Source: an uncultured Massilia sp. (GTDB lineage: Bacteria > Pseudomonadota > Gammaproteobacteria > Burkholderiales > Burkholderiaceae). From it: a stretch of 32,043 nt of DNA. The notes below the pieces were generated by a model. That model did not search any database, was not told where the DNA came from, and saw only the letters and a list, made by a program, of their open reading frames with translations. Position 1 is the first letter of the stretch; every line of letters begins with the position of its first letter. Positions 24,354-31,339 of this stretch are shown here, one piece after another. The stretch spans positions 1 to 32,043 of the forward strand of contig CAMPHU010000026.1 in assembly GCA_946886065.1 (NCBI GenBank), written 5' to 3'. A program made the translations under genes and the position numbers.

Positions 24354-26177
24354 ATGGACACCCCGGAAGTCTTCGCGCTGCTGGACGACGCCAGCGCAGG
24401 CCAGCAAACCCACGAAGCCGGTTCCCGGCTGTACAACGGCCACGTGGGCAGCTTGCGCTGCGAAGACGCCGCCGGGTGGCCGCGCCTGCTCAACGAGCTC
24501 CAGCAGGCGCTGGGACGCGGCCTGTACGCGGTTCCGCTCCTGAGCTACGAACTGGGCGCGCACTTGCAGGGCCTGCCCGCCAGGCCGCTGGATGGGCCGC
24601 TGGCGCAGGTGCTGCTGTTCTCGCACTGCGAACGCATGACGGCGCCCCAGGTCGAAGCCTGGCTCGCAACCCGCGCCAGTTCGGAAGCAGCCGGCGTTGC
24701 GGGCATCCAGGCCAACGTCGACGAAGCGACCTTCACCGACGCCATCAATCGCATCCGCGACTACATCGCGGCCGGCGACACCTACCAGGTCAACTACACC
24801 TACCGCCTGCGCTTCGACGCCTTCGGTCCGCTGTTCGGGCTCTACACCCGCCTGCGCGCGCGCCAGCCGGTGCCCTACGGCGCACTGATCGCGCTGCCGG
24901 ATGGCGGCGCGGTGCTGTCCTTCTCGCCCGAACTGTTCGTGCGCCACCAGGCCGGTACCCTGCTGGCGCGGCCGATGAAAGGCACGGCGCCGGCCAGCGG
25001 CGAGGCGGCGGTGGACGAGGAGCGCGCCAAGGCGCTGGCGCAGGACACCAAGAACCGCGCCGAGAACCTGATGATCGTCGACCTGCTGCGCAACGACCTG
25101 GGACGCGTGGCGCAGACCGGCAGCGTGCAAGTGCCGGCGCTGTTCGAGGTGAAGCGCTACGGCGCCGTGCTGCAGATGACCTCCACGGTGCAGGCGCGTG
25201 TGCGCGAGGACGCCAGCTTGCCCGAGATTTTCGCGGCGCTCTACCCTTGCGGCTCGATCACGGGCGCGCCCAAGCGGCGCACGATGGAAATCATCCACGA
25301 ACTGGAACCGGATGCGCGCGGCATCTACACGGGCGCCATCGGCTGGTTCGATCCGCCGCAGGATGGCCGCGCCTTTGGGGACTTCTGCCTGTCGGTGCCG
25401 ATCCGTACCCTGGCTTTGCAGGCGCCGGAGAACGGCTTGCGGCGTGGCGAACTGGGTGTGGGCGCGGGCATCGTCTACGACAGCGATCCGCAATCCGAAT
25501 TCGCCGAATGCCAGTTGAAAGCGCGCTTCCTGACCGGCCTGCTCAACGAGTTCGAGATTTTCGAAACCCTGCGCGCGTCGTGGGACGACGGGCCGCGCCA
25601 CCTGGAGCAGCACCTCGACCGCATCGCGGGCTCCTGCGCCTACTTCGGCCTGCCTTTCGAGCGCGAGGAAGCGCGGCGCATGCTGGTCGAGGCTTGCCTG
25701 GCCCTGCCCCATGGCCAGCTATACCGCATGCGCCTGTCGAATTCGCACGCAAACGGCCTGCAATTGCAATCCGGCGCCATCGTGGAGCTGCACGAACCCG
25801 TCATGGTCGTGCTGGCGGCGGAGCCGACCCAGTCAGATGACCTCTTCCTGCGCCATAAGACCAGCCTGCGCAGCCGCTACGACGCAGCCTGGAAGGCGGC
25901 CGAGACGCAAGGCGCCTTCGACATGCTGTTCTTTAACGAGCGCGGGGAATTGACGGAAGGTGGGCGCAGCAACGTCTTCGTGCGCTTCGGCGACGCCTGG
26001 TACACCCCGCCGCTGTCCTGCGGCCTGTTGCCGGGCGTGATGCGCAGCGTGCTGCTGACGGCGCCGGCCTGGCATGCGAGCGAGCGCGTCATCACCCGCG
26101 AGATGCTGGAGCAGGCCGACGACCTCGTCGTGTGCAATGCCTTGCGCGGCCCGCTGCGTGCGCTGATCCTGGATTAA
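24354..26177 (+). CDS. pabBC: Fused aminodeoxychorismate synthase component I / aminodeoxychorismate lyase
   Basis: A 607-aa bifunctional enzyme for p-aminobenzoate, the folate precursor. The PabB part (residues about 1-390) aminates chorismate: PMKGTAP has the chorismate-binding Lys K209 (family PIKGT), with NRAENLMIVDLLRNDLGR, YPCGSITGAPKRRTMEII and the C-terminal GELGVGAGIVYDSDPQSEF. The PabC part (about 395-607) is a PLP class IV aminotransferase fold that removes pyruvate: EIFETLRAS, LEQHLDRI, the PLP lysine K502 in RHKTSLRSRYDAAW, and ERGELTEGGRSNVFV. The glutaminase PabA is not in the window. It starts two bases after slmA. Its TAA interlocks with the stop of the convergent peroxidase gene. 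Confidence 0.94.
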   Translation: MDTPEVFALLDDASAGQQTHEAGSRLYNGHVGSLRCEDAAGWPRLLNELQQALGRGLYAVPLLSYELGAHLQGLPARPLDGPLAQVLLFSHCERMTAPQVEAWLATRASSEAAGVAGIQANVDEATFTDAINRIRDYIAAGDTYQVNYTYRLRFDAFGPLFGLYTRLRARQPVPYGALIALPDGGAVLSFSPELFVRHQAGTLLARPMKGTAPASGEAAVDEERAKALAQDTKNRAENLMIVDLLRNDLGRVAQTGSVQVPALFEVKRYGAVLQMTSTVQARVREDASLPEIFAALYPCGSITGAPKRRTMEIIHELEPDARGIYTGAIGWFDPPQDGRAFGDFCLSVPIRTLALQAPENGLRRGELGVGAGIVYDSDPQSEFAECQLKARFLTGLLNEFEIFETLRASWDDGPRHLEQHLDRIAGSCAYFGLPFEREEARRMLVEACLALPHGQLYRMRLSNSHANGLQLQSGAIVELHEPVMVVLAAEPTQSDDLFLRHKTSLRSRYDAAWKAAETQGAFDMLFFNERGELTEGGRSNVFVRFGDAWYTPPLSCGLLPGVMRSVLLTAPAWHASERVITREMLEQADDLVVCNALRGPLRALILD

Positions 26178-26761
26178 TTCGCCAGCGCCTGTTCGATCTT
26201 GCCGACCAGTTGCGCGTCTTCAGGCGCGACCTTGCTCGGGAAATGCTCGAGCACCTTGCCGTCGCGGCCGATCAGGTACTTGGTGAAGTTCCATTTCGGT
26301 TCCTTGCCGGTGATCCTGGCCAGCTCCGCGTGCAGCGGATTGGCTTGCGGGCCCGAGACCACGCTCTTGGCGAACATCGGGAACTTGACCCCGTAGGTAT
26401 TGAAGCAGAAGTCGGCGATCTCCTTCGCGCTGCCCGGCTCCTGCTTGCCGAAGTCGTTCGACGGGAAGCCCAGCACCACGAGGCCGCGGCCGCCGTACTT
26501 GGCGTACAGCTTCTCCAGGCCTTCGTACTGCTTGGTGAAGCCGCAGTAGCTGGCGGTGTTCACCACCAGGACCACCTTGCCGGCGTACTGGCACAGGTCC
26601 TGCGGCGCCTCGTCCTGCAGGCGCTTGAAGGTGTGCTTGAGGACGGACGGGCAGCTCGCCGGACGGGCGCTCAGCGCTGGGGTGGCGGTCTGTGCGAACG
26701 CAGGCGGGGTGATGCTCGCGGCGGCCAGGGTGGCCAGGGCGAGAGCGAGGATCTTGGTCAT
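26174..26761 (-). CDS. Periplasmic glutathione peroxidase family protein
   Basis: A 195-aa thiol peroxidase of the GPx fold that reduces hydroperoxides; bacterial Cys-GPx enzymes usually use thioredoxin or other reductants rather than glutathione. The signal peptide MTKILALALATLAAASITPPAFA (AFA cleavage) predicts periplasmic location, which is less usual for the family. The peroxidatic C73 is in VNTASYCGFTKQYEGLEKLY. The Gln of the tetrad is in GFPSNDFGKQEPG, and the Trp/Asn are in PKWNFTKYLIGRDG. C-terminal FCFNTYGVKFPMF carries a possible resolving Cys. N-terminal Cys residues (ASCPS, DLCQY) could also take part in disulfides. The gene is convergent with pabBC. Confidence 0.92.
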   Translation of the reverse strand: MTKILALALATLAAASITPPAFAQTATPALSARPASCPSVLKHTFKRLQDEAPQDLCQYAGKVVLVVNTASYCGFTKQYEGLEKLYAKYGGRGLVVLGFPSNDFGKQEPGSAKEIADFCFNTYGVKFPMFAKSVVSGPQANPLHAELARITGKEPKWNFTKYLIGRDGKVLEHFPSKVAPEDAQLVGKIEQALAN

Positions 26762-26823
26762 GGTGAGGGTTCCACAAAGAGGATGGCCACGATTGTAACG
26801 CAGCCGCCCTTGCGTGGATGGCC

Positions 26824-27246
26824 TCAGGCCTGCAGGCTGCGGTGCTCGATCTTGATGCAGTGGTTCACGACCACGTCCAGCCCGGCGGCGCGCGCCAGGT
26901 CGGCGGCGGCCTGGTTCTCGATGCCGAGCTGCATCCACAGGCAGCCGGCGCGCACGGCGATGGCCTCGCGTGCGATCGGGGGAATGTCTTCGGACTTGCG
27001 GAAGCAGTCGACGATGTCGATGCGGCGGCCGCTGGTGGCCAGGGTGTCGGCGGCTTCCTGCAAGGTGGCACAGACCCTCTCGCCGAGGATGGTCTGGCCC
27101 GCATAGCTCGGGTTGACCGGGATGATCTGGTAGCCGTGGCCCTGCAGGTATTCGGCAACGCCATAGCTGGCGCGGTCCGGCTTGTTCGACAGGCCGACAA
27201 TGGCGATGGTTTTGCTCTCGTTGAGGATCTGGGCGATGCTTCTCAT
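26824..27246 (-). CDS. CoA-binding domain protein (YccU-like)
   Basis: A 140-aa Rossmann-type CoA-binding protein related to YccU and the succinyl-CoA synthetase alpha N-domain; the cellular role is unknown. The nucleotide loop is TIAIVGLSNKPDRASYGVAEYLQGHGYQIIPVNP. The middle strand is RIDIVDCFRKSEDIPPIAREAI, and C-terminal CLWMQLGIENQAAADLARAAGLDVVVNHCIKIEH carries the conserved MQ-GI-N and NxCxxxEH blocks. ATG 27246 is given. An in-frame TTG at 27267, with AAGGA in front, would add seven residues and has the better ribosome-binding site. The gene is divergent from the amidase. Confidence 0.92.
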   Translation of the reverse strand: MRSIAQILNESKTIAIVGLSNKPDRASYGVAEYLQGHGYQIIPVNPSYAGQTILGERVCATLQEAADTLATSGRRIDIVDCFRKSEDIPPIAREAIAVRAGCLWMQLGIENQAAADLARAAGLDVVVNHCIKIEHRSLQA

Positions 27247-27359
27247 GGTGGATGGGGAGTAGTTCAAGGTTCCTTGTTAGCTTATCAGGTTTGCATCGCC
27301 GCTGGCGTGGCGCGCGCAAACGTGAAAAGATGCGGACTCGTTCCCGATCCCGGTATCCC

Positions 27360-27980
27360 ATGCGCCTGTTTGCCTTCTCCTGCTTCGCTGCCGCGCTGGC
27401 GGCCTCCCCTGCCCTTGCCCAGCAGCCGCTGGCCAGCGTCGAAAGCGCCATCGTGCCCGTGGCGGCGTGGGGCGGCACGCCGGCGGATGCGGCCAAGGCG
27501 CGCCGCCATCGGATTAGCCAGATCACGCTGCATCACCAGGGCGAGCCTTTCTTGCCGGGGACCGATGCGCAGGCCTATCTGCGCCGCCTGCAGAGCTGGT
27601 CGCGCACCACCAAGGGCTGGCTCGATATTCCCTACCATTACGTGATCGATCTCGAAGGGCGGGTGTACGAGGCGCGTCCCATTGAGTTCGCGGGCGATAC
27701 GAATACCGAATACGACCCGGCCGGGCATGCGCTGATCGAGGTGGTGGGCAATTTCGAGGAAGTGGAGCCGAACCAGCGCCAGCTCGATGCGGTCGTGGAC
27801 GTGATGGCGATGCTGGCGAAGAAGTATGGGGTGTCGCTGGACGATATTCGCAGCCACCGGGATTACTCGGACAAGACCGTGTGTCCAGGGGCGAATCTGT
27901 ACCGGTATGTGAAGGAGGATTATTTCCGGCACAAAGTGGCGTTGAGGTTGGCGGGGGAGCAGGCGCGCCATTCACCGTGA
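27360..27980 (+). CDS. Periplasmic peptidoglycan amidase (N-acetylmuramoyl-L-alanine amidase, amidase_2/PGRP type)
   Basis: A 206-aa zinc amidase that would cleave the muramic acid-L-alanine bond. Signal peptide MRLFAFSCFAAALAASPALA predicts export. Zinc ligands by family position are H58 (ITLHHQG), H166 (SHRDYS) and C175 (KTVCPG), the usual H/H/C set of the amidase_2/PGRP fold; DIPYHYVIDLEGRVYEARP has the catalytic-side Tyr. NTEYDPAGHALIEVVGNFEEVEPNQRQLDAV matches the family's core helix. It lacks an extra cell-wall-binding domain. It is divergent from the CoA-binding gene and followed by palindromes, one of which looks like a terminator. Confidence 0.9.
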   Translation: MRLFAFSCFAAALAASPALAQQPLASVESAIVPVAAWGGTPADAAKARRHRISQITLHHQGEPFLPGTDAQAYLRRLQSWSRTTKGWLDIPYHYVIDLEGRVYEARPIEFAGDTNTEYDPAGHALIEVVGNFEEVEPNQRQLDAVVDVMAMLAKKYGVSLDDIRSHRDYSDKTVCPGANLYRYVKEDYFRHKVALRLAGEQARHSP

Positions 27981-28019
27981 GTGGTGCAAGGCTGCCTCTC
28001 ACTATGCTGAGGAATTGGG

Positions 28020-28037
28020 TTCCGGCCTTCGCCGGAA
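28020..28037. repeat. Short palindrome, REP-like
   Basis: TTCCGGC-CTTC-GCCGGAA, a perfect 7-bp stem with a 4-base loop, directly followed by the next hairpin at 28038. It resembles half of the dispersed GGATTCCGGC-type repeats of proteobacteria. Confidence 0.5.
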
Positions 28038-28071
28038 GTCGTTGCTGCCAATGGCAGGAACGACGGTTTTT
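28038..28071 (+). terminator. Hairpin with T-tract after the amidase gene
   Basis: GTCGTT-G-CTGCC-AAT-GGCAG-G-AACGAC: 11 paired bases with one internal G/G mismatch, then GG and five T. It lies 57 bases after the amidase stop and fits a terminator, though it abuts a REP-like palindrome and may be part of one element. Confidence 0.6.
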
Positions 28072-28118
28072 AAGCCAGCTAAAGTGGCTACCGGTGTTAA
28101 TCGCCTACACCTACCAAC

Positions 28119-28141
28119 GTCATCCCGGCGCAGGCCGGGAT
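28119..28141. repeat. REP-like palindrome GTCATCCCGGC-type
   Basis: ATCCCGGC-GCAG-GCCGGGAT, a perfect 8-bp stem with a 4-base loop, preceded by CGTC and followed by CCAAG. It is the same general type as 17124-17151. The rest of 27981-28220 shows nothing gene-like. Confidence 0.6.
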
Positions 28142-28220
28142 CCAAGTTTGCCCGCGTTTAGTTAGCACTCACTGCTGCCATCGCGCTCACCCAGCCTGAT
28201 CTCTGGCCACGCCGATGCGC

Positions 28221-28613
28221 TCAAGGCAGTTTCGCGGCCATAAACACCCACATCACCGTCATCACGGCAATCCCGGTCAGGGTCAGGCAAGACCACGTAA
28301 AGAACCACGCCGACAGCACCGTCGCCTGCAGCACCCGCTCGAACAGGAAGCCCAGCGTGAAATCGCAGGCAGCCAGCACCGACCAGCGCCGCATGTAGAG
28401 CGGCAGGTAGCGGCTCATGCGGTAATTGTGCTCACGCGCGGCATGGCGCTCGAACAGGTTGCGCGCGGCGTTCACGTCGCGGAACAGCCAGTCGAAGAAC
28501 AGGAAGCGATACAGGGTGCGGCCGAAGGACGCTTCCTTCGGCGCCTGCTCCCCTTCGCCAGGTGCTTGAATGTTCGGCATGATGGGCTCGACGGATAGGT
28601 AGGGCTTGCGCAT
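28221..28613 (-). CDS. Hypothetical small inner-membrane protein
   Basis: Not recognised; about 130 aa from ATG 28613. ATG 28628 and ATG 28580 are also possible, and no ribosome-binding site decides. The N-terminal half is soluble and charged (RTLYRFLFFDWLFRDVNAARNLFERHAAREHNYRMSRYLPLYMRRW). It is followed by two hydrophobic helices (about residues 77-98 and 104-126: VLQATVLSAWFFTWSCLTLTGIAVMTVMWVFMAA) separated by a very short turn. Codon use fits a real gene. It is divergent from the Rrf2 operon, with about 125 bases between, so the two could share regulation from the operator at 28722. Confidence 0.7.
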   Translation of the reverse strand: MRKPYLSVEPIMPNIQAPGEGEQAPKEASFGRTLYRFLFFDWLFRDVNAARNLFERHAAREHNYRMSRYLPLYMRRWSVLAACDFTLGFLFERVLQATVLSAWFFTWSCLTLTGIAVMTVMWVFMAAKLP

Positions 28614-28702
28614 GGCTGGCTGGGCCATCCCGCTGCGGGCGCTGGTCCCGACCGACTCTACCTGAATTACCGCCGCGCTTCCAAACGTAGCGTGCGCGGC
28701 GC

Positions 28703-28738
28703 TTGACACGGGAACTCAAAGGTAACATCATAAGTTAC
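28703..28738 (+). promoter_or_regulatory. Promoter and inverted-repeat operator of the Rrf2 operon
   Basis: A consensus -35 TTGACA (28703-28708) is followed 17 bases later by CATCAT (28726-28731), a possible -10. Over this lies the perfect inverted repeat GTAAC-ATCATAA-GTTAC (28722-28738), whose last base touches the ATG of the regulator gene. Rrf2 proteins commonly bind such short dyads in their own promoters, so autorepression is likely (inference). Confidence 0.65.
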
Positions 28739-29182
28739 ATGAACCGAGACAGCCGCTTATCATCCGTCCTGCATGCCCTGCTCCACATGGCCGAACATGA
28801 TGGACCCGTCACGTCGGAAGCCCTGGCCCGGTGCCTGGACACCAACCCCGTCGTTGTCCGCCGCACCATGGGATGTTTGCGCGATGCGGGGATCGTGCGC
28901 TCAGAACGCGGTCACGCAGGAGGCTGGCGCCTGGTCGCCGACCTGGGTACGGTGACCCTGCGCCAGTTGCACGATGCATTGGGAGAAACGGCGCTGTTCG
29001 CGATCGGCAATCGCAACCTGGCGCCGGCATGCCTGGTCGAGCAAGCGGTGAATGCCGCGCTCGAAGACACGTTTGCCGAGGCCGAGGCCTTGCTGCTGCG
29101 CCGGTTTTCGGAAATCACGCTTGCCGACCTCGCCGCCGACTTTGCGCGCCGGCATGCGGCAGCACGCGCTGACAGGAGCTAA
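28739..29182 (+). CDS. Rrf2 family transcriptional regulator (YwnA-like, no Fe-S cysteine triad)
   Basis: A 147-aa winged-helix regulator. The N-terminus RLSSVLHALLHMAEHDGPVTSEALARCLDTNPVVVRRTMGCLRDAGIVRSERGHAGGWRL contains the HTH (about residues 25-48) and the Rrf2 wing GxxGGW. Fe-S members (IscR, NsrR) have three clustered Cys around residues 90-105. Here only C98 is in that area, with C32 and C46 in the HTH, so a cluster is unlikely and thiol or ligand sensing is possible. ATG 28739 has no ribosome-binding site at normal distance and sits at the edge of the operator, so the message could be leaderless. The flavin oxidoreductase follows after 3 bases. Confidence 0.92.
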   Translation: MNRDSRLSSVLHALLHMAEHDGPVTSEALARCLDTNPVVVRRTMGCLRDAGIVRSERGHAGGWRLVADLGTVTLRQLHDALGETALFAIGNRNLAPACLVEQAVNAALEDTFAEAEALLLRRFSEITLADLAADFARRHAAARADRS

Positions 29183-29185
29183 GCA

Positions 29186-30109
29186 ATGCAACACGACCTG
29201 ATCGTCATCGGCGGAAGCTATGCGGGCATGGCCGCGGCCTTGCAACTGCTGCGCGCGCGCAAATCCGTGCTCGTGATCGACGCGGGAGAGCGGCGCAACC
29301 GCTTCGCGAGCCATTCGCACGGCTTTCTCGGCCAGGATGGCGCCGATCCCGCCGCGATCGCGGCGCAAGCGCGCCGCCAGCTCGACGCCTACCCGACCTT
29401 GTCCTGGCACGAGGGCCGTGCCGAGCGCGTATCCGGGCAAGCCGACGACTTCACCGTCACCACCAGCGGAGGGCAAGCGCATCGGGGCCGCCGCATCCTG
29501 CTGGCGATCGGCGTGGCCGACCAGCTTCCTTCAATCAGCGGACTGGCGGAACGCTGGGGCAACAGCATCTTCCATTGCCCCTACTGTCACGGTTACGAGC
29601 TCGACCAGGGCCGCATCGGCGTCATCGCCACCGGTCCCATGTCCTTGCACCAGGCCGAGTTCCTGACCGAATGGGGCAAGGTCACCTTGCTGCTGAACCA
29701 TGCGGTGTCGCCGGGCCCGGACGAGCGCGCCGGCCTCGAGCGGCGCGGCGTGGCGATCGAGGACGTGGCCATCGACAGGATCGAGGAACACGCCGACGTG
29801 CGGCTCGCCGATGGCAGGCTGTTGCGCTTTGCCGGCCTGTTCACGGCGGCGCGCTCGGTTCCCTCGACCTCGCTGGCCGAGGCGGCAGGATGCGCGCTCG
29901 AGGAAACGCCGCTGGGCCTGCAGGTGCGCACCGACGCCGAGAACAAGACCTCGGTGCGCGGGATATTCGCATGCGGCGATGTCGCCCGCGTTCCCCATTC
30001 GGTATCGCTGGCGGTGGGCAGCGGCGCCATGGCCGGCATCCAGGTCCACCGCTCCTTGTTCTGGCCGGAGCCGGCCGCTGACGAGGCCGCCGAGGCGGCC
30101 GCCCGATGA
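29186..30109 (+). CDS. FAD/NAD(P)-dependent oxidoreductase, thioredoxin-reductase-like with CPYC
   Basis: A 307-aa soluble flavoprotein of the thioredoxin reductase fold. The FAD dinucleotide loop is LIVIGGSYAGMAAALQL at the N-terminus, and the redox pair is C131-P-Y-C134 (HCPYCHGYE). The NADPH region has GVIATGPMSLHQAEFL, which lacks the canonical GxGxxA/G of TrxR. The C-terminal FAD block is GIFACGDVARVPHSVSLAVGSGAMAG. The CPYC pair (CATC in true TrxR) and the altered NADPH loop place it in the uncharacterised group often paired with Rrf2 regulators. AGGAG precedes ATG 29186. It overlaps the methyltransferase start (ATGA). The C-terminal AADEAAEAAAR tail is low-complexity. Confidence 0.92.
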   Translation: MQHDLIVIGGSYAGMAAALQLLRARKSVLVIDAGERRNRFASHSHGFLGQDGADPAAIAAQARRQLDAYPTLSWHEGRAERVSGQADDFTVTTSGGQAHRGRRILLAIGVADQLPSISGLAERWGNSIFHCPYCHGYELDQGRIGVIATGPMSLHQAEFLTEWGKVTLLLNHAVSPGPDERAGLERRGVAIEDVAIDRIEEHADVRLADGRLLRFAGLFTAARSVPSTSLAEAAGCALEETPLGLQVRTDAENKTSVRGIFACGDVARVPHSVSLAVGSGAMAGIQVHRSLFWPEPAADEAAEAAAR

Positions 30110-30780
30110 CGCCGTTTTCCGACCCGGCGGCCGTGAAGGACTATCGCGAGAAGACTGCGCGGCTGGTCCCCGGCCTGGGCGACCTCCACAAGATGGCCGG
30201 CGTCCTGCTGGCGGAGCATGCCCCCGCCGCGGCCCGTATCCTGGTGCTCGGCGCCGGCGGCGGCCTCGAACTGCAGGCCTTTGCCGCGATGCAGCCGGGC
30301 TGGCGCTTCGACGGCGTGGATCCCTCCAGCGAGATGCTGCGCCTGGCAAGCGCGACGCTGGGCGAGCTCGCCTCCCGGGTCGCGCTGCACCACGGCTATA
30401 TCGACAGTGCGCCCGAGGGCCCTTTCGACGGCGCGACCTGCCTGTTGACACTGCACTTTCTTCCCAGGGACGAACGCCTCGCCACCTTGAAGGAGCTGTA
30501 CCGCCGGCTCAAGCCAGGGGCGGTCCTCGTAGTCGCCCATCACAGCTTCCCGCAGACCGCGCCCCATCAGGAGACCTGGTTGCGGCGCAACGCAGCCTAC
30601 GGCATCGTCTCCGGCGTGCCTGTGGGCCAGGCCGAAAACAGCATGCGCGCGTTCAGGGAACGGCTTCCCGTGCTCTCGCCGCAGGAGGATGCCGGCCTGC
30701 TCCATGAAGCCGGTTTCGTGAACGTCGAGTTGTTCTATTGTGCCTTCACTTTCAGGGGCTGGACTGCCCGCAAGCCCTGA
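30106..30780 (+). CDS. Class I SAM-dependent methyltransferase
   Basis: A 224-aa Rossmann-fold methyltransferase; the acceptor is unknown. SAM motif I is ILVLGAGGGLELQAFA (residues about 45-60), the acidic ribose-binding residue is D72 in FDGVDPSSEMLRLA, and motif IV is FDGATCLLTLHFLP. The post-motif is LKPGAVLVVAHHSF. The overall pattern resembles small-molecule methyltransferases of the UbiE/Tam type. ATG 30106 overlaps the TGA of the oxidoreductase gene by four bases (ATGA), so the three genes are one translation-coupled operon. No terminator of its own is apparent; the 30841-30870 hairpin, about 60 bases after the stop, may serve from this side too. Confidence 0.9.
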   Translation: MTPFSDPAAVKDYREKTARLVPGLGDLHKMAGVLLAEHAPAAARILVLGAGGGLELQAFAAMQPGWRFDGVDPSSEMLRLASATLGELASRVALHHGYIDSAPEGPFDGATCLLTLHFLPRDERLATLKELYRRLKPGAVLVVAHHSFPQTAPHQETWLRRNAAYGIVSGVPVGQAENSMRAFRERLPVLSPQEDAGLLHEAGFVNVELFYCAFTFRGWTARKP

Positions 30781-30840
30781 TTCGCCGCATCCGTCCGGCA
30801 GCGCCGGCATCCGCTTGATGCTCGGGGGCCTGGGACTTGC

Positions 30841-30870
30841 AAATAAAAAAGGCAGCCCGAGGGCTGCCTT
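30841..30870 (-). terminator. Terminator of the atp operon
   Basis: GGCAGCC-CGAG-GGCTGCC stem with AA/TT extension (arms 30849-30857/30862-30870). On the minus strand it is followed by TTTTTTATTT, 22 bases after the atpC stop. The plus-strand side (CTTTCTTG) is a weaker tail for the methyltransferase operon. Confidence 0.9.
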
Positions 30871-30891
30871 TCTTGATGCCACGTCAAGGGC

Positions 30892-31314
30892 TTAACGGCC
30901 CTTCGAGCGCAGCTTCTGGATCGCTGCCAGCTGCGCGATCGCCGCGGCCATTTCGGCCTGGGCTTTCGCGTAGTCGATCTTCGATTCCTTGTTCAGCATC
31001 AGCTCTTCAGCCTGCTTCTTGGCTTCCAGTGCCTTCGCTTCGTCCAGGTCGCTACCGCGGATCGCGGTGTCGGCCAGCACGGTCACGCCGTTCGGCTGCA
31101 CTTCGAGGATGCCGCCGGCGACGAAGACGAACTCTTCGCCACCACCGGCCACCTGGATTCGCACAGCACCCGGCCTGATGCGCGTGATCAGCGGGGTGTG
31201 CTTCGGGTAGATACCCAGCTCGCCCGCTTCACCCGGCAACGCGACGAATTCAGCCTGGCCGGAGAAGATCTGCTCTTCGGCCGAGACCACGTCCACTTGA
31301 ATAGTGTTTGCCAT
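30892..31314 (-). CDS. atpC: F0F1 ATP synthase subunit epsilon
   Basis: A 140-aa subunit of the F1 central stalk that couples rotation and can inhibit ATP hydrolysis. N-terminal beta-sandwich: [78 protein letters not shown]. The C-terminal two-helix inhibitory domain is [18 protein letters not shown] ... [26 protein letters not shown]. Standard length and order. It is the last gene of the atp operon, 25 bases after atpD and before the terminator. Confidence 0.97.
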   Translation of the reverse strand: MANTIQVDVVSAEEQIFSGQAEFVALPGEAGELGIYPKHTPLITRIRPGAVRIQVAGGGEEFVFVAGGILEVQPNGVTVLADTAIRGSDLDEAKALEAKKQAEELMLNKESKIDYAKAQAEMAAAIAQLAAIQKLRSKGR

Positions 31315-31339
31315 GTCTGTCCTTCAGGTTAAGAGCAGC

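Noticed and set aside
24252..25712. 486-codon open frame on the minus strand opposite slmA/pabBC
   Set aside because: Shadow frame with low-complexity Arg/Gln/Val/Ala translation; PabB motifs on the plus strand are complete.
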